64,000 bases of DNA, taken from assembly GCF_012328925.1 (NCBI RefSeq), contig NZ_JAAXLS010000032.1:1-64000 (forward strand). The letters are read 5' to 3'. A model generated the notes under the pieces. It worked only from the letters and a program-made list of their open reading frames with translations. It searched no databases and had not been told where the DNA came from. Both the position numbers and the translations under genes were made by a program. The stretch is from Amycolatopsis acididurans. GTDB taxonomy: Bacteria > Actinomycetota > Actinomycetes > Mycobacteriales > Pseudonocardiaceae. Below, in pieces: positions 23,277-33,353 of this stretch; position 1 is the first letter of the stretch, and every line of letters starts with the position of its first letter.

Positions 23277-25382
23277 GTGGCCGAGCAGAAGGACGCCAAA
23301 CACGAACAGCTCGAAGCGGCACGTGTCGAGGCAGGCGAGGGTTATCTCACGACGCAACAAGGGGTGCGCGTCGATCACACCGACGACTCACTCAGCGCCG
23401 GGCAGCGCGGCCCGACGCTGCTGGAAGACTTCCACGCCAGGGAGAAGATCACACACTTCGACCACGAGCGCATTCCCGAACGGGTGGTGCACGCGCGTGG
23501 CGCGGGCGCGTACGGCTACTTCCAGGCCTACGACGACTCCCTGGCCGACCACACCACCGCCGAGTTCCTGACCAGTGGCGAGCAGATCCCGGTCTTCGTG
23601 CGGTTCTCCACGGTCGCGGGTTCGCGCGGATCCGCCGACACCGTGCGGGACGTGCGTGGTTTCGCGACGAAGTTCTACACCCGCCAGGGCAACTACGATC
23701 TCGTGGGCAACAACATGCCGGTGTTCTTCATCCAGGACGGCATCAAGTTCCCCGACTTCGTGCACGCGGTGAAACCGGAGCCGGACAACGAGATTCCCCA
23801 GGCCCAGTCGGCGCACGACACGTTCTGGGACTTCGTGTCGCTGCAACCGGAAACGCTGCACATGGTGCTGTGGCTGATGTCCGACCGCGCGCTGCCGCGC
23901 AGCTACCGGATGATGCAGGGCTTCGGCGTGCACACGTTCCGGCTGGTCAACGCGCGCGGCGAGGGCACGTTCGTGAAGTTCCACTGGAAACCTTTGCTGG
24001 GCACGCATTCGCTGTTGTGGGACGAATGCCAGAAGATCGCCGGGAAGGATCCAGACTTCAACCGTCGCGATCTGTGGGACTGCATCGACTCCGGCCAGTT
24101 CCCGGAGTGGGAGCTGGGCGTGCAGCTGGTGCCGGAATCCGACGAGCACTCGTTCGACTTCGACCTGCTGGACGCGACGAAGATCATCCCGGAGGAGCAG
24201 GTTCCGGTGCGGCCGGTCGGGCGGATGGTGCTCAACCGCAACCCGGAGAACTTCTTCGCCGAGACCGAACAGATCGCGTTCCACACCGCGAACGTGGTGC
24301 CCGGTATCGACTTCACCAACGACCCGCTGCTGCAGGCCCGCAACTTCTCCTATCTGGACACTCAGCTGATCCGGCTGGGCGGGCCCAACTTCGCGCAGAT
24401 CCCGGTCAACCGGCCGATCGCCGAAGTCCAGCACAACCAGCGTGACGGCTACGGCCAGCAGAAAATCCACAAGGGACGGACCAGCTACTTCAAGAACAGC
24501 ATCGGCGGTGGCTGCCCGGCGATCGCGGACTCGGACGTCTTCTCGCACTACACCGAGCGGGTCGACGGGCGCAAGATCCGCGAGCGCAGCGAAAGCTTCC
24601 GCGACTTCTACAGCCAGGCGACACTGTTCTGGAACAGCATGTCCGAAGTGGAACGTGAGCACATCGTCTCGGCGTTCCGGTTCGAACTGGGCAAGGTCGT
24701 CGACAAGGAGATCCGGGCCCGCACGGTGACCGAGCTCAACCATGTCGACCACGAGCTGGCGGCCCGGGTGGCGGAAGGGATCGGCGTGCGGACACCCGCG
24801 GCGGAGGCGACGCCGAACCACGGCCGCAGCTCCCCCGCGCTGTCACAGCTCAACGCCCCGGTGAACAAGCTCGACACGAGGAAGGTCGCCGTGCTCGTCG
24901 CCGACGGCACGGACGCGGTCGGCGCACAGCGGCTCGTGGACGAGCTGACCAAGAAGGGCGTGATCGTCGAACTGCTCGCGCCCGCCGAGGGTGAGCTGCG
25001 GCCGGGCGCCTCGGGCGGCGGTCCGCTGAGCGCCGATCGCCAGCTGAACACGATGGCATCGGTGCTCTACGACGCCGTCGCCGTGCCGTGCGGCCCGGAC
25101 GCGGCACGGACGCTGTCCGGCGACGGGTATGCCGTGCATTTCGTGGCCGAGGCCTACAAGCACGCGAAGCCGGTCGCCGGGTTCGGTTCCGGGCTGGACG
25201 TGCTGCGCAAGGCGGGCGTGACCGAGCGGATCGCCGAGGGCGAGCAGGTGACGCGGGACCACGGCGTGGTGACCTCGACCGCGGCCGAGCAGTCACTTCC
25301 CGGCGAGTTCTTCGACACCTTCGCCGACGTGATCGCCGAGCACCGCGCGTGGGACCGGAAGACGGATTCGGTTCCGGCATAG
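23277..25382 (+). CDS. katE: Large-subunit monofunctional catalase with C-terminal DJ-1/PfpI-like domain
   Basis: The 701-residue haem catalase disproportionates hydrogen peroxide. The catalytic His is at 72 ([12 protein letters not shown]), Asn at 145 ([11 protein letters not shown]) and the haem-ligand Tyr at about 359 in [19 protein letters not shown]. After the catalase core and helical part, residues about 540-690 form the flavodoxin/DJ-1-like domain ([24 protein letters not shown]) that marks large-subunit catalases such as E. coli HPII. The GTG at 23277 has GAGGGG upstream. A sigma-B-type promoter precedes it and clp and DUF6480 genes follow on the same strand. Confidence 0.95.
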   Translation: MAEQKDAKHEQLEAARVEAGEGYLTTQQGVRVDHTDDSLSAGQRGPTLLEDFHAREKITHFDHERIPERVVHARGAGAYGYFQAYDDSLADHTTAEFLTSGEQIPVFVRFSTVAGSRGSADTVRDVRGFATKFYTRQGNYDLVGNNMPVFFIQDGIKFPDFVHAVKPEPDNEIPQAQSAHDTFWDFVSLQPETLHMVLWLMSDRALPRSYRMMQGFGVHTFRLVNARGEGTFVKFHWKPLLGTHSLLWDECQKIAGKDPDFNRRDLWDCIDSGQFPEWELGVQLVPESDEHSFDFDLLDATKIIPEEQVPVRPVGRMVLNRNPENFFAETEQIAFHTANVVPGIDFTNDPLLQARNFSYLDTQLIRLGGPNFAQIPVNRPIAEVQHNQRDGYGQQKIHKGRTSYFKNSIGGGCPAIADSDVFSHYTERVDGRKIRERSESFRDFYSQATLFWNSMSEVEREHIVSAFRFELGKVVDKEIRARTVTELNHVDHELAARVAEGIGVRTPAAEATPNHGRSSPALSQLNAPVNKLDTRKVAVLVADGTDAVGAQRLVDELTKKGVIVELLAPAEGELRPGASGGGPLSADRQLNTMASVLYDAVAVPCGPDAARTLSGDGYAVHFVAEAYKHAKPVAGFGSGLDVLRKAGVTERIAEGEQVTRDHGVVTSTAAEQSLPGEFFDTFADVIAEHRAWDRKTDSVPA

Positions 25383-25406
25383 GCAGTCAAGGAGTTCTGA
25401 ACACTG

Positions 25407-27920
25407 ATGACAGGTTTCTTTCCCGGTGGGGCCGGCCCCAGCCCCTTCGACCAGTTCCTGGCCCAGTTCTTCGGCAGCGCGATGCCGCCGAGGCGGCAGT
25501 CGGTCGACATCACCCGGCTGCTGACCGACCAGGCACGCGAGCTGGTCTCGGCCGCCGCGCGCAAGGCCGCGGAACAGGGCAGCGACGACGTCGACACCGA
25601 CCAGCTGCTGTGGGCGGCGACCCAGCTGCCCGCGACCCGGCAGCTGCTGGAGAACGCGGGCGCGAAACCGGACGAGATCGCCCGCGAGATCGCAGGCGGA
25701 GAACGCGCGGGCGAGCACAGCACGCCGTCCTCGCTGGCGCCGGGTGCGAAACGCACCCTGATGGACGCGCACAGCATCGCGCGCGGCATGGGCTCGTCCT
25801 ACATCGGGCCGCAGCATCTGCTGCTGGCGCTCGCGGTGAACCCGCAGTCGCGCGCGGGCCGGATCCTCGCGCAGGCAGGGGTCAGCCCGGAGGCGATGCA
25901 GAGCGCGAGCCCGCAGCAGCCCGGGCCGCAGCAACAGCAGCAACGCAGCGAGACCCCGACGCTGGACCAGTACGGGCGTGACCTGACCGCGCAGGCGCGT
26001 GAGGGCGGGATCGACCCGGTGGTGGGCCGGGACGACGAGATCGAGCAGACCGTCGAGGTGCTGTCCCGGCGCACCAAGAACAATCCGGTGCTGATCGGCG
26101 AGGCCGGTGTCGGTAAAACGGCCATTGTGGAGGGTCTGGCCCAGCGGATCGCGGACGGTGACGTGCCCGACATCCTCGCCGGCCGCCGGGTCGTGCAACT
26201 GGATCTCACCGCGATAATCGCGGGAACGCGCTACCGCGGCGACTTCGAGGAACGGATGACCAACCTGCTCAACGAGATCCGCCGGCATCGCGACGATCTG
26301 ATCGTGTTCATCGACGAGCTGCACACCGTCGTCGGCGCGGGGTCCTCGGAGGGCTCGATGGGCGCGGGCAACATGCTCAAGCCCGCGCTGGCGCGTGGTG
26401 AGCTGCACGTCGTCGGTGCGACCACTTTGGACGAGTACCGGCAGAACATCGAGCACGATCCGGCTCTGGAGCGCAGGTTCCAGCCGATCCTGGTGCCCGA
26501 GCCGACCGTGGAGGACACGATCGCGATCCTGCACGGGCTGCGCGACCGGTACGAGGCGCACCACCAGGTGCGCTTCTCCGAGGAGGCGCTCGCCGCGGCG
26601 GCGGACCTGTCCGACCGCTATCTGACGGACCGTTTCCTGCCGGACAAGGCGATCGACCTGATCGACCAGGCAGGCGCGAGGGTGCGGCTGCGCTCCGGGC
26701 GCAGGCCCCACCAGCAGCGCGACCTCGAGGCCAGGGTCGAGGAGCTGACCAGGGACAAGGACCAGGCGGTGGCCGAGGAGGACTTCGAACACGCCTCCCG
26801 GCTGCGCGACGAGATCGCCTCGCTGCGGGAGCGGATCCGGCAGGCCGAGTCCGACGGCAAGCCCGCGGGCACCCTGTGCGTACGGCCGGAGGACATCGCC
26901 GAGGTGGTCTCCCGGATCACCGGCGTGCCGGTCAGCCAGCTCACCGAGGCGGAGCGGGATCGCCTGCTGCGGCTGGAAGAACACCTGCACGGACGCGTCA
27001 TCGGGCAGGACGAGGCGGTGACCGCGGTCGCCGAGGCGGTCCGCCGCTCGCGCGCCGGACTGTCCGAACCGGACCGTCCATTCGGGAGCTTCCTGTTCCT
27101 CGGGCCCACCGGCGTCGGCAAGACCGAGCTGGCACGGGCGCTGGCCGAAGCACTCTTCGGCGACCAGGACCGGATGATCCGGCTCGACATGTCGGAGTAC
27201 GGCGAGCGGCACACCGTGTCGCGGCTGATCGGCGCGCCGCCCGGCTACGTCGGCTACGACGAGGCGGGGCAGCTGACCGAGGCCGTGCGGCGGCGGCCCT
27301 ACTCGGTCGTGCTGTTCGACGAGATCGAGAAGGCACACCCGGAGATCTTCAACGTCCTGCTGCAGGTGCTCGACGACGGGCGCCTGACCGACGGCCGCGG
27401 CCGCACGGTGAACTTCACCAACACGGTGCTGATCATGACGAGCAACATCGGCTCGGAGCTGATCACCAGCGGCACGCAGGGCGCGCTCGGTTTCGCCCCG
27501 GCCAACGAGGCCGACACCGACCGCCCGCTGCGCGAGCGGCTGATGCGGCGGTTGCGCGAGCAGTTCCGGCCGGAGTTCCTCAACCGGATCGACGAGATCA
27601 TCGTGTTCCGGAAACTGGAAGCCGAGCAGCTGGAACAGATCACCGCGCTGCTGCTGGAACAGACCCGGCGGCGGGCACACGCGCAGGACGTCACGGTGGA
27701 GTTCACGCCGGAGGCGGTGCGGTGGCTCGCGCGCAGCGGCTACCAGCCCGAGTTCGGCGCCCGCCCGATGCGCCGCACGATCCAGCGCGAGGTGGACAAC
27801 GAACTGTCGCGGATGATGCTGCGCGGTGACCTCGGTCCCGGTTCGCGCGTCCGCGTCGGCGCGGACGACGTGGGGCTCACGTTCGACGTGTCGGTCCCGG
27901 CAGGCGGGCAGTCGAGGTGA
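25407..27920 (+). CDS. Clp ATPase (ClpC-like, HSP100)
   Basis: The 837-residue protein unfolds proteins with two AAA+ modules. An N-terminal Clp repeat domain (about 32-160) is followed by a Gln-rich linker, Walker A1 GEAGVGKT (231-238) with [10 protein letters not shown], and a UVR-type coiled linker ([20 protein letters not shown]). Walker A2 GPTGVGKT (566-573) and DEIEKAHPE come next. GALGFAP near about 695 resembles the ClpP-contact loop, so it may work with ClpP rather than act like ClpB. It lies 24 bp after katE and overlaps the DUF6480 gene by 4 bp. It is probably a stress paralog of housekeeping ClpC. Confidence 0.93.
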   Translation: MTGFFPGGAGPSPFDQFLAQFFGSAMPPRRQSVDITRLLTDQARELVSAAARKAAEQGSDDVDTDQLLWAATQLPATRQLLENAGAKPDEIAREIAGGERAGEHSTPSSLAPGAKRTLMDAHSIARGMGSSYIGPQHLLLALAVNPQSRAGRILAQAGVSPEAMQSASPQQPGPQQQQQRSETPTLDQYGRDLTAQAREGGIDPVVGRDDEIEQTVEVLSRRTKNNPVLIGEAGVGKTAIVEGLAQRIADGDVPDILAGRRVVQLDLTAIIAGTRYRGDFEERMTNLLNEIRRHRDDLIVFIDELHTVVGAGSSEGSMGAGNMLKPALARGELHVVGATTLDEYRQNIEHDPALERRFQPILVPEPTVEDTIAILHGLRDRYEAHHQVRFSEEALAAAADLSDRYLTDRFLPDKAIDLIDQAGARVRLRSGRRPHQQRDLEARVEELTRDKDQAVAEEDFEHASRLRDEIASLRERIRQAESDGKPAGTLCVRPEDIAEVVSRITGVPVSQLTEAERDRLLRLEEHLHGRVIGQDEAVTAVAEAVRRSRAGLSEPDRPFGSFLFLGPTGVGKTELARALAEALFGDQDRMIRLDMSEYGERHTVSRLIGAPPGYVGYDEAGQLTEAVRRRPYSVVLFDEIEKAHPEIFNVLLQVLDDGRLTDGRGRTVNFTNTVLIMTSNIGSELITSGTQGALGFAPANEADTDRPLRERLMRRLREQFRPEFLNRIDEIIVFRKLEAEQLEQITALLLEQTRRRAHAQDVTVEFTPEAVRWLARSGYQPEFGARPMRRTIQREVDNELSRMMLRGDLGPGSRVRVGADDVGLTFDVSVPAGGQSR

Positions 27921-28150
27921 CCACCCCACCGCCCGACCCGGACCCGGACCGCACGCCCGGCCTCGAGCCCGGCGGCGGCGTCCGCCCCGGCGACACCCCG
28001 CCGGACTCGGGACAGACCTCGGGCCTGTCCCACCAGGAGCCGAAGCCGCCCAAGGTGCTTCCCTGGGCGACGATCACCGTGTCGGCCGTACTGGCGCTGC
28101 TGGTGGCGGCGCTGATCGTGGCATCGGCGGTGGGGTGGCCGCCGTTCTGA
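27917..28150 (+). CDS. DUF6480 small membrane protein
   Basis: The 77-residue protein has a Pro/Asp-rich soluble half (PDPDPDRTPGLEPGGGV) and one C-terminal membrane segment (TVSAVLALLVAALIVASAV), the pattern of DUF6480. The GTG start overlaps the Clp stop by 4 bp. It is the last gene of the katE-clp unit. Function unknown. Confidence 0.8.
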   Translation: MTTPPPDPDPDRTPGLEPGGGVRPGDTPPDSGQTSGLSHQEPKPPKVLPWATITVSAVLALLVAALIVASAVGWPPF

Positions 28151-28154
28151 CGGT

Positions 28155-28994
28155 TCACGGCGGCGGATTGCCCACCGGATTCGGGTGTGGCACCGCCGCC
28201 GGCACGAGGCGTCGCGCGTAGGGGCGGAGGAAATCGTCCAGCCACGCCAGTTCCTCCGGTGTCGCGGCACGGTAAGCGCTTTCCGCGAGCGCGTCGGTGC
28301 GCTGCTCGATCTGCGCGCGCAGGTGGCGTCCCCGTTCGGTGAGTTCCGAACCGTCCAGCAGGCCGCGGTCGGCCAGGCGGCTGCGGGCGGCTGACCAGTC
28401 CTCGCCGGTCCAGCCACGGTTCGGCAGGATCGACTCCCCGCTGCCGTCCTCCGCGTCACGCAGCACATGGGCCTCCACGCCGTCGAGCCCGGCGGTGAGC
28501 AGCGCGGCCACGTGCCCGTCCCCGCGGTGCTCGCGCAGCGTCGTCGCCGCCTGCCACAGCGCCGCCACCGGGTCCTGGGGCCACGGCAGTGCCGCGTTCG
28601 CCGCGCCGAGCGGGCGGCCCTCCCACTGCACGTCCGACACGAGGCGCCGCAACAGGTCGGTCGCCTCCGGCAGGCGCGGGTCGCCGGCCAGGTCCGGCAG
28701 GTAGGTGCGCAACGCGGTCACCGCCCCCTCGGCGCGCGCGGCCAGTGCCCGTTCCGGCGGCACCACCGACCAGATCGACGGCAGCGACCGGGCCAGGAAC
28801 GACGGCGCGAAGTTGTAGAACACCGCGGTCACCGCGCCGAGTCCGGCCGCGCCGAGCGGCGCCGCCCGCGTCGCGACGTAGCCGCGCCAAAACCCGCGCA
28901 TGCCGCCCGCCTCGTGCGCCGCGCGTGCCTGGCGGGTGAAGTAGGTGACGCCGTGCACCGTCTCCAGCACGACCCACAGCGCCCGCGCGTTCAC
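28155..28994 (-). CDS. SCO6745-like / SalK-type protein
   Basis: The 279-residue protein matches the actinobacterial SCO6745 family. It starts NARALWVVLETVHGVTYF, has a Gly/Ala-rich segment (RAAPLGAAGLGAVTAVFYNF), a conserved ATTLREHRGDGHVAALLTAG and an acidic GWTGEDWSAARSRLADRGL-type winged-helix-like end. The GTG overlaps the PaaI thioesterase stop by 4 bp. The role is unknown. It converges on the DUF6480 gene with only four bases between the stop codons. Confidence 0.8.
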   Translation of the reverse strand: MNARALWVVLETVHGVTYFTRQARAAHEAGGMRGFWRGYVATRAAPLGAAGLGAVTAVFYNFAPSFLARSLPSIWSVVPPERALAARAEGAVTALRTYLPDLAGDPRLPEATDLLRRLVSDVQWEGRPLGAANAALPWPQDPVAALWQAATTLREHRGDGHVAALLTAGLDGVEAHVLRDAEDGSGESILPNRGWTGEDWSAARSRLADRGLLDGSELTERGRHLRAQIEQRTDALAESAYRAATPEELAWLDDFLRPYARRLVPAAVPHPNPVGNPPP

Positions 28995-29491
28995 GGCTGG
29001 ATGACCAGGCAGGTGGTGGACGCGGTCGCGAGCAGCGTGCCGTCGGCGTCGCGCAGATCGCCCTCCGCGAAGGCGACCCGCGAGCCGGTCTTCACCACGC
29101 GTCCGCGTGCGTGGATCTCGCCCGAGGCCGCGGTCACGGCACGCACGAAACTGATCTTGAGTTCGACCGAGGTGTAGCCGACCCCGGCCGGCAGCGTCGA
29201 ATGCACGGCGTAGCCGACCGCGGAGTCGAGCATCGTCGCGGCCACCCCGCCGTGCACGGTTCCGATCGGGTTGTACAGCGATTCGTCCGGTGTGGCCGCG
29301 AAATGCACCGCGCCCTCGGCGACGCTGACCACCCGCATCCCGAGGTGCGCGGAGATCGGTGCCGGCGGAATCCGGCCCTCGGCCATCGCGGTCAGGAACT
29401 CCAGGCCCGTCATGGCGCGCGCGGCCGACGCCGTGCGCATCGGGTCGTCCCAGCTGATCGTCTTCCGCCGGACGGCGTTGTCCACTGTCAC
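28991..29491 (-). CDS. PaaI-family hotdog-fold thioesterase
   Basis: The 166-residue hotdog-fold protein has LYNPIGTVHGGVAATMLDSA (about 72-91), containing the active-site HGG and Asp, and VELKISFVRAV downstream, as in PaaI-type acyl-CoA thioesterases. The start is GTG 29491 with AGGAGG six bases upstream. Its promoter region holds two copies of a TATGACA-type operator, and a divergent ArsR-type regulator gene lies 109 bp away; regulation by that protein is likely. Confidence 0.88.
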   Translation of the reverse strand: MTVDNAVRRKTISWDDPMRTASAARAMTGLEFLTAMAEGRIPPAPISAHLGMRVVSVAEGAVHFAATPDESLYNPIGTVHGGVAATMLDSAVGYAVHSTLPAGVGYTSVELKISFVRAVTAASGEIHARGRVVKTGSRVAFAEGDLRDADGTLLATASTTCLVIQP

Positions 29492-29504
29492 GCACTGCCT
29501 CCTC

Positions 29505-29551
29505 TATGACAACTGTCTTAATCCGGAGCATCGACTATGACAGCCGTCTTA
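29505..29551. promoter_or_regulatory. Paired operator between the thioesterase and ArsR genes
   Basis: TATGACAACTGTCTTA (29505-29520) and TATGACAGCCGTCTTA (29536-29551) are direct copies 31 bp apart, about three helical turns. Each holds an inner dyad GACA-N2-(T/C)GTC. They lie right upstream of the thioesterase ribosome site and before the divergent ArsR gene, the expected place for an ArsR operator. Confidence 0.65.
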
Positions 29552-29599
29552 GTCAAGGGACCCGGCCCGGCACGGTGATCGTGGTGAGAACATTTGCGC

Positions 29600-29971
29600 A
29601 TGGGAGAGGAGCCGCAACGCCGGGTGATCGACGCCGGGGCCGTGGAGGCCGCGCTGGCGGGTCTCGGCGATCGCGCCGTCGTCCAGCAGTGGGCGGAGCG
29701 GTTCTCGATCCTGGCCGACCCGTCGCGACTGACCCTGCTGGTGTGCATTCACTACGCCCGCGAGATCTCCGTGTCCGATCTCGCGGCCGCCGCCGGCATG
29801 ACCGACACCGCGGTGTCCCAGGCGCTGCGTTTGCTGCGCGCGCACGGCCTGGTGACCGGCCACCGCACCGGCCGTGTCGTGCGCTACAGCCTCGCCGACG
29901 CCACCATCCACGACCTCATCCATCACGTGCGACCACACCCCGGAGCCCCGCCACACGGCGGCGACGTATAG
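29600..29971 (+). CDS. ArsR-family winged-helix regulator
   Basis: The 123-residue protein has a winged helix: RFSILADPSRLTLLVCIHYA (about 34-53), then the recognition helix ISVSDLAAAAGMTDTAVSQALRLL (shown in two parts: ISVSDLAAAAGM, TDTAVSQALRLL) and GRVVRYSLAD as wing. There is no metal-binding ELCVCDL motif, and the only Cys is isolated, so a non-metal signal is likely. The start could be TTG 29594 or ATG 29600; GGTGAG at 29583 spaces better with the former. It probably binds the paired operator at 29505-29551 and controls the thioesterase. Confidence 0.85.
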   Translation: MGEEPQRRVIDAGAVEAALAGLGDRAVVQQWAERFSILADPSRLTLLVCIHYAREISVSDLAAAAGMTDTAVSQALRLLRAHGLVTGHRTGRVVRYSLADATIHDLIHHVRPHPGAPPHGGDV

Positions 29972-30020
29972 GTCGTTATACAGACGGCGATGGCCGCCGA
30001 GCCGGGGTACCGTGCGAGGC

Positions 30021-30755
30021 ATGATCGGGTTACCCGAGGACATCTCCGCGTGCCTGTTCGATCTCGACGGCGTGCTCACCGGCACCGCGGCACTGCACCG
30101 CGAGGCGTGGAAACAGACTTTCGACGAATTCCTGCGCGAACGCGACGGCGCGGACTTCCGGCCCTTCACCGACCAGGACTACGCGCGCTACGTGGACGGA
30201 CGGCCGCGCGCGGACGGCGTGCGGCAGTTCCTGAGTTCGCGCGGCATCACGTTGCCCGAAGGCGATTCCACCGATCCCGTCGACAAAGCAACCGTCAACG
30301 GCGTCGGCAACCGCAAGAACGAACTGGTGTTGCGCATCATCGCCGACCGCGGCGTCAGCCCGTACCCTGGTTCGGTGCGTTTCCTGGAGGCCGCAGAAGA
30401 AGCCGGGCTCGCCATCGCGGTGGTCACGTCCTCGGCCAACGGCGCCACCGTGCTCGAAGCGGCGCACCTGAACCACTTCGTGCGCGCCCGCATCGACGGC
30501 ATCGTGATCAAAAAGGACAATCTGCGCGGGAAACCGGCGCCCGACTCGTTTCTCGCGGGCGCCAAGGCGCTCGGTGTCAGCCCGGCCAACGCCGCCGTGT
30601 TCGAGGACGCGCTCGCGGGCGTGGCGGCGGGCAAGGCGGGCGGTTTCGGGTACGTGGTGGGCGTCAACCGCGCGAACCAGGCCACCGAACTGCGCGCGAA
30701 CGGCGCCGACGTCGTGGTGGACGATCTCGCGGAACTGCTGGAGGAACGACGATGA
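30021..30755 (+). CDS. Beta-phosphoglucomutase-family HAD phosphatase/mutase
   Basis: The 244-residue HAD protein has FDLDGVLTG with nucleophile Asp14 and acid Asp16, a cap domain, VVTSSANGATVL (motif II), GKPAPDSFL (motif III Lys) and VFEDALAGVAAGK (motif IV). Next to a GH65 phosphorylase it most likely converts beta-glucose 1-phosphate to glucose 6-phosphate. Its stop overlaps the GH65 ATG by 4 bp. It is annotated beta-PGM-like, not a plain phosphatase, mainly on this neighbourhood. Confidence 0.88.
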   Translation: MIGLPEDISACLFDLDGVLTGTAALHREAWKQTFDEFLRERDGADFRPFTDQDYARYVDGRPRADGVRQFLSSRGITLPEGDSTDPVDKATVNGVGNRKNELVLRIIADRGVSPYPGSVRFLEAAEEAGLAIAVVTSSANGATVLEAAHLNHFVRARIDGIVIKKDNLRGKPAPDSFLAGAKALGVSPANAAVFEDALAGVAAGKAGGFGYVVGVNRANQATELRANGADVVVDDLAELLEERR

Positions 30756-33148
30756 GCCTGCCTTTCCGCGGCTACGAATGCTCGCCGTGGGAGCTGCGCT
30801 GGCGCGGCCTCGCGGTCGATCAGCTGCAGCGCACGGAGTCGACGTTCGCGCTGTCCAACGGGCACATCGGCGTTCGCGGCACACTCGAGGAAGGTGAGCC
30901 GCGCGGGCTGCCGGGCACCTATCTCAACGGTTTCTACGAAGAACACGAGCTGCCCTACGCCGAGGCGGGCTACGGCTATCCCGAGGCCGGCCAGACCGTG
31001 GTCAACGTGACCGACGGCAAGGTCATCCGGATGCTCGTCGAGGACGAGCCGTTCGACATGCGCTACGGCTCCGCGACCGCGCACGACCGCGTGCTCGACT
31101 TCCGCACCGGCACGCTGACCCGCACCACCGAATGGGAATCGCCGACCGGGCGCCGGGTGCGGGTGCGCACGCAACGGCTGGTCTCGTTCACCCAGCGCGC
31201 GGTCGTCGCGATCCGCTACGAGGTCGAGCCGCTGGAGGACGACCTGCAGCTGGTACTGCAGTCCGATCTGCTGGCCAACGAACCCATCGAGTCCGACGCC
31301 GGCGATCCGCGCGTCGCGGCGGCGCTGCAGTGCCCGCTGGAGTCGGAGTTCACCTACGCCCAGCACTACCGCGCGGCGCTCGTGCATCGCACGAAGCGCT
31401 CGGGGCTCCGGATGGCGGCGGCGATGGACCACCAGATCGAGTCGCCGGACGGGCTGCGCACCGAGATCGCCGTCGAGAACGATCTCGCCCGGCTCACCGT
31501 CGCGGTGGACGTGCCGCGCGGAAAACGCGTGCGGCTGACCAAGTTCCTCGGCTACGGCTGGTCGGCGCAGCGTTCGATCCCCGCGCTGCGGGCGCAGGTG
31601 GACGCCGCGCTCGCCGGTGCGCTGCAGACCGGCTGGGACGGGCTACTGGCCGAACAGAAGGCCTTCCTCGACGATTTCTGGGATACCGCGGACATCCAGA
31701 TCGACGGTGATCCGGAACTGCAGCAGGCGACCAGGTTCGCGTTGTTCCACGTGCTGCAGGCCGGGGCCCGTGGCGAAAGCCGCGCCATCCCGGGCAAGGG
31801 ACTGACGGGGCCCGGCTATGACGGGCATGCCTTCTGGGACACCGAATCCTTCGTGTTGCCCGTGCTGACCTACACCATGCCGGAGGCCGCGCGGGACGCG
31901 CTACGCTGGCGCCACTCCACTTTGGACAAGGCAAGGGACAGGGCCAGGCAGCTCGGCCTGCGCGGCGCGGCGTTCCCGTGGCGCTCCATCAACGGCGCCG
32001 AATGCTCGGCCTACTGGCCCGCGGGCACGGCGGCCTTCCACGTCAGCGCCGACATCGCCGACGCCGTGGCGCGCTACCTCGCCGCGACCGAGGACCGCGA
32101 GTTCGAGCGCACCTGCGGCACCGAGATGCTCGTGGAGACGGCGCGGCTGTGGATGTCTCTCGGGCATTACGACTCGCACGGCCGGTTCCGCATCGACGGC
32201 GTCACCGGTCCCGACGAGTACTCGGCGGTGGCGGACAACAACGTCTACACCAACCTCATGGCGGCACGGAACCTGCGCGAAGCCGCCGCGTCCTGCGAGC
32301 GGATCCCCCAGGTGGCACGCGCGCTGGAGGCCACCGAGCACGAACTCGGCACATGGCGCGAGGCCGCCGACCGGATGCTGATCCCCTACGACCGCGAACT
32401 GGGCGTGCACCCGCAGTCGGAGGGCTTCACCGAGCACGCCGACTGGGATTTCGCCGGCACGCCCCAGCGCAACTATCCGTTGCTGCTCAACTATCCCTAT
32501 TTCGACCTCTACCGCAAGCAGGTCGTCAAGCAGGCGGATCTGGTGCTGGCACTGCACCTGTGCGGCGACGCCTTCACCCCCGAGGAAAAGACCCGCGACT
32601 TCGCCTACTACGAGGAGCGGACGGTGCGCGACTCGTCGTTGTCGGCGGGTACGCAGGCCGTCGTCGCCGCCGAGGTCGGGCATCTGGAGCTGGCCTACGA
32701 CTACCTCGGCGAGGCGGCGCTGACCGACCTGCGCGACGTGCACAACAACGTGCGCAACGGGCTGCACATGGCCTCGCTCGCGGGTGCGTGGAACGGGGTG
32801 GTGGCCGGGTTCGGCGGCATGCGCGACCACAACGGCAAGCTCGCGTTCGCGCCGCGGCTGCCGCCGCAGCTGTCCCGCATCGAGTTCCGGATGTGCCTGC
32901 GCGACAGCAGGTTCGCGGTCGAGGTGCACGCCGAGCGCGCCACCTACCGGCTGCTGTCGGGCAAACCGGTGGAGATCACCCACCACGGCAAGGCGTGCAC
33001 GGTTTCCGAAGAGCCGCTGTCGCTGCCGATCCCCGTGCTCGATCCCGGTCCCCCGCCCCGCCAGCCCACCGGGCGCGAACCGTCGCGCCGCAAACCCGAG
33101 CACATCCGCCGCCCGGCGGGCGCGGCCAGGGAAAGCACCCCGGGCTGA
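30752..33148 (+). CDS. Glycoside hydrolase family 65 disaccharide phosphorylase
   Basis: The 798-residue enzyme has the GH65 N-terminal beta-sandwich (ESTFALSNGHIGVRGTLEEG) and an (alpha/alpha)6 barrel. GYDGHAFWDTESFVLPVL precedes the catalytic acid Glu489 in GVTGPDEYSAVADNN, and KQADLVLAL and SSLSAGTQAVVAAEVG follow. It would phosphorolyse an alpha-linked glucose disaccharide (maltose, trehalose or kojibiose) with inversion to beta-glucose 1-phosphate, matching the upstream mutase. The substrate cannot be fixed by eye. The C terminus ends in an unusual Pro/Arg-rich tail of about 35 residues. GGAGGAACG precedes the ATG. Confidence 0.93.
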   Translation: MSLPFRGYECSPWELRWRGLAVDQLQRTESTFALSNGHIGVRGTLEEGEPRGLPGTYLNGFYEEHELPYAEAGYGYPEAGQTVVNVTDGKVIRMLVEDEPFDMRYGSATAHDRVLDFRTGTLTRTTEWESPTGRRVRVRTQRLVSFTQRAVVAIRYEVEPLEDDLQLVLQSDLLANEPIESDAGDPRVAAALQCPLESEFTYAQHYRAALVHRTKRSGLRMAAAMDHQIESPDGLRTEIAVENDLARLTVAVDVPRGKRVRLTKFLGYGWSAQRSIPALRAQVDAALAGALQTGWDGLLAEQKAFLDDFWDTADIQIDGDPELQQATRFALFHVLQAGARGESRAIPGKGLTGPGYDGHAFWDTESFVLPVLTYTMPEAARDALRWRHSTLDKARDRARQLGLRGAAFPWRSINGAECSAYWPAGTAAFHVSADIADAVARYLAATEDREFERTCGTEMLVETARLWMSLGHYDSHGRFRIDGVTGPDEYSAVADNNVYTNLMAARNLREAAASCERIPQVARALEATEHELGTWREAADRMLIPYDRELGVHPQSEGFTEHADWDFAGTPQRNYPLLLNYPYFDLYRKQVVKQADLVLALHLCGDAFTPEEKTRDFAYYEERTVRDSSLSAGTQAVVAAEVGHLELAYDYLGEAALTDLRDVHNNVRNGLHMASLAGAWNGVVAGFGGMRDHNGKLAFAPRLPPQLSRIEFRMCLRDSRFAVEVHAERATYRLLSGKPVEITHHGKACTVSEEPLSLPIPVLDPGPPPRQPTGREPSRRKPEHIRRPAGAARESTPG

Positions 33149-33158
33149 GCGCGCCGGC

Positions 33159-33323
33159 TCAGTCCGGTGGCTCCGGATTGGGCAGGTCGGGCTTGACGTC
33201 GTCGCGGTTGGGCGGCTCCTCGACCTCCTCGGTCCCGTGCAGGCCCAGGTCCGGATGGTCGAGATCGGGAAAGTCCGGCGGCAGCGGCGGGCTGGGATCG
33301 CGTTCGCGCTTCTTGTCGGTCAT
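33159..33323 (-). CDS. Small acidic proline-rich protein, 54 aa
   Basis: The minus-strand frame encodes MTDKKRERDPSPPLPPDFPD and continues as an Asp/Glu/Pro-rich protein to residue 54, with no membrane segment. Third-position GC is high and GAGGTAAG lies ten bases before the ATG. It is convergent with the GH65 gene (stops 10 bp apart) and 30 bp downstream of fpg on the same strand. I do not recognise it. Confidence 0.5.
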   Translation of the reverse strand: MTDKKRERDPSPPLPPDFPDLDHPDLGLHGTEEVEEPPNRDDVKPDLPNPEPPD

Positions 33324-33353
33324 GGCACCGGCTTACCTCATTTCGGCGGGACG

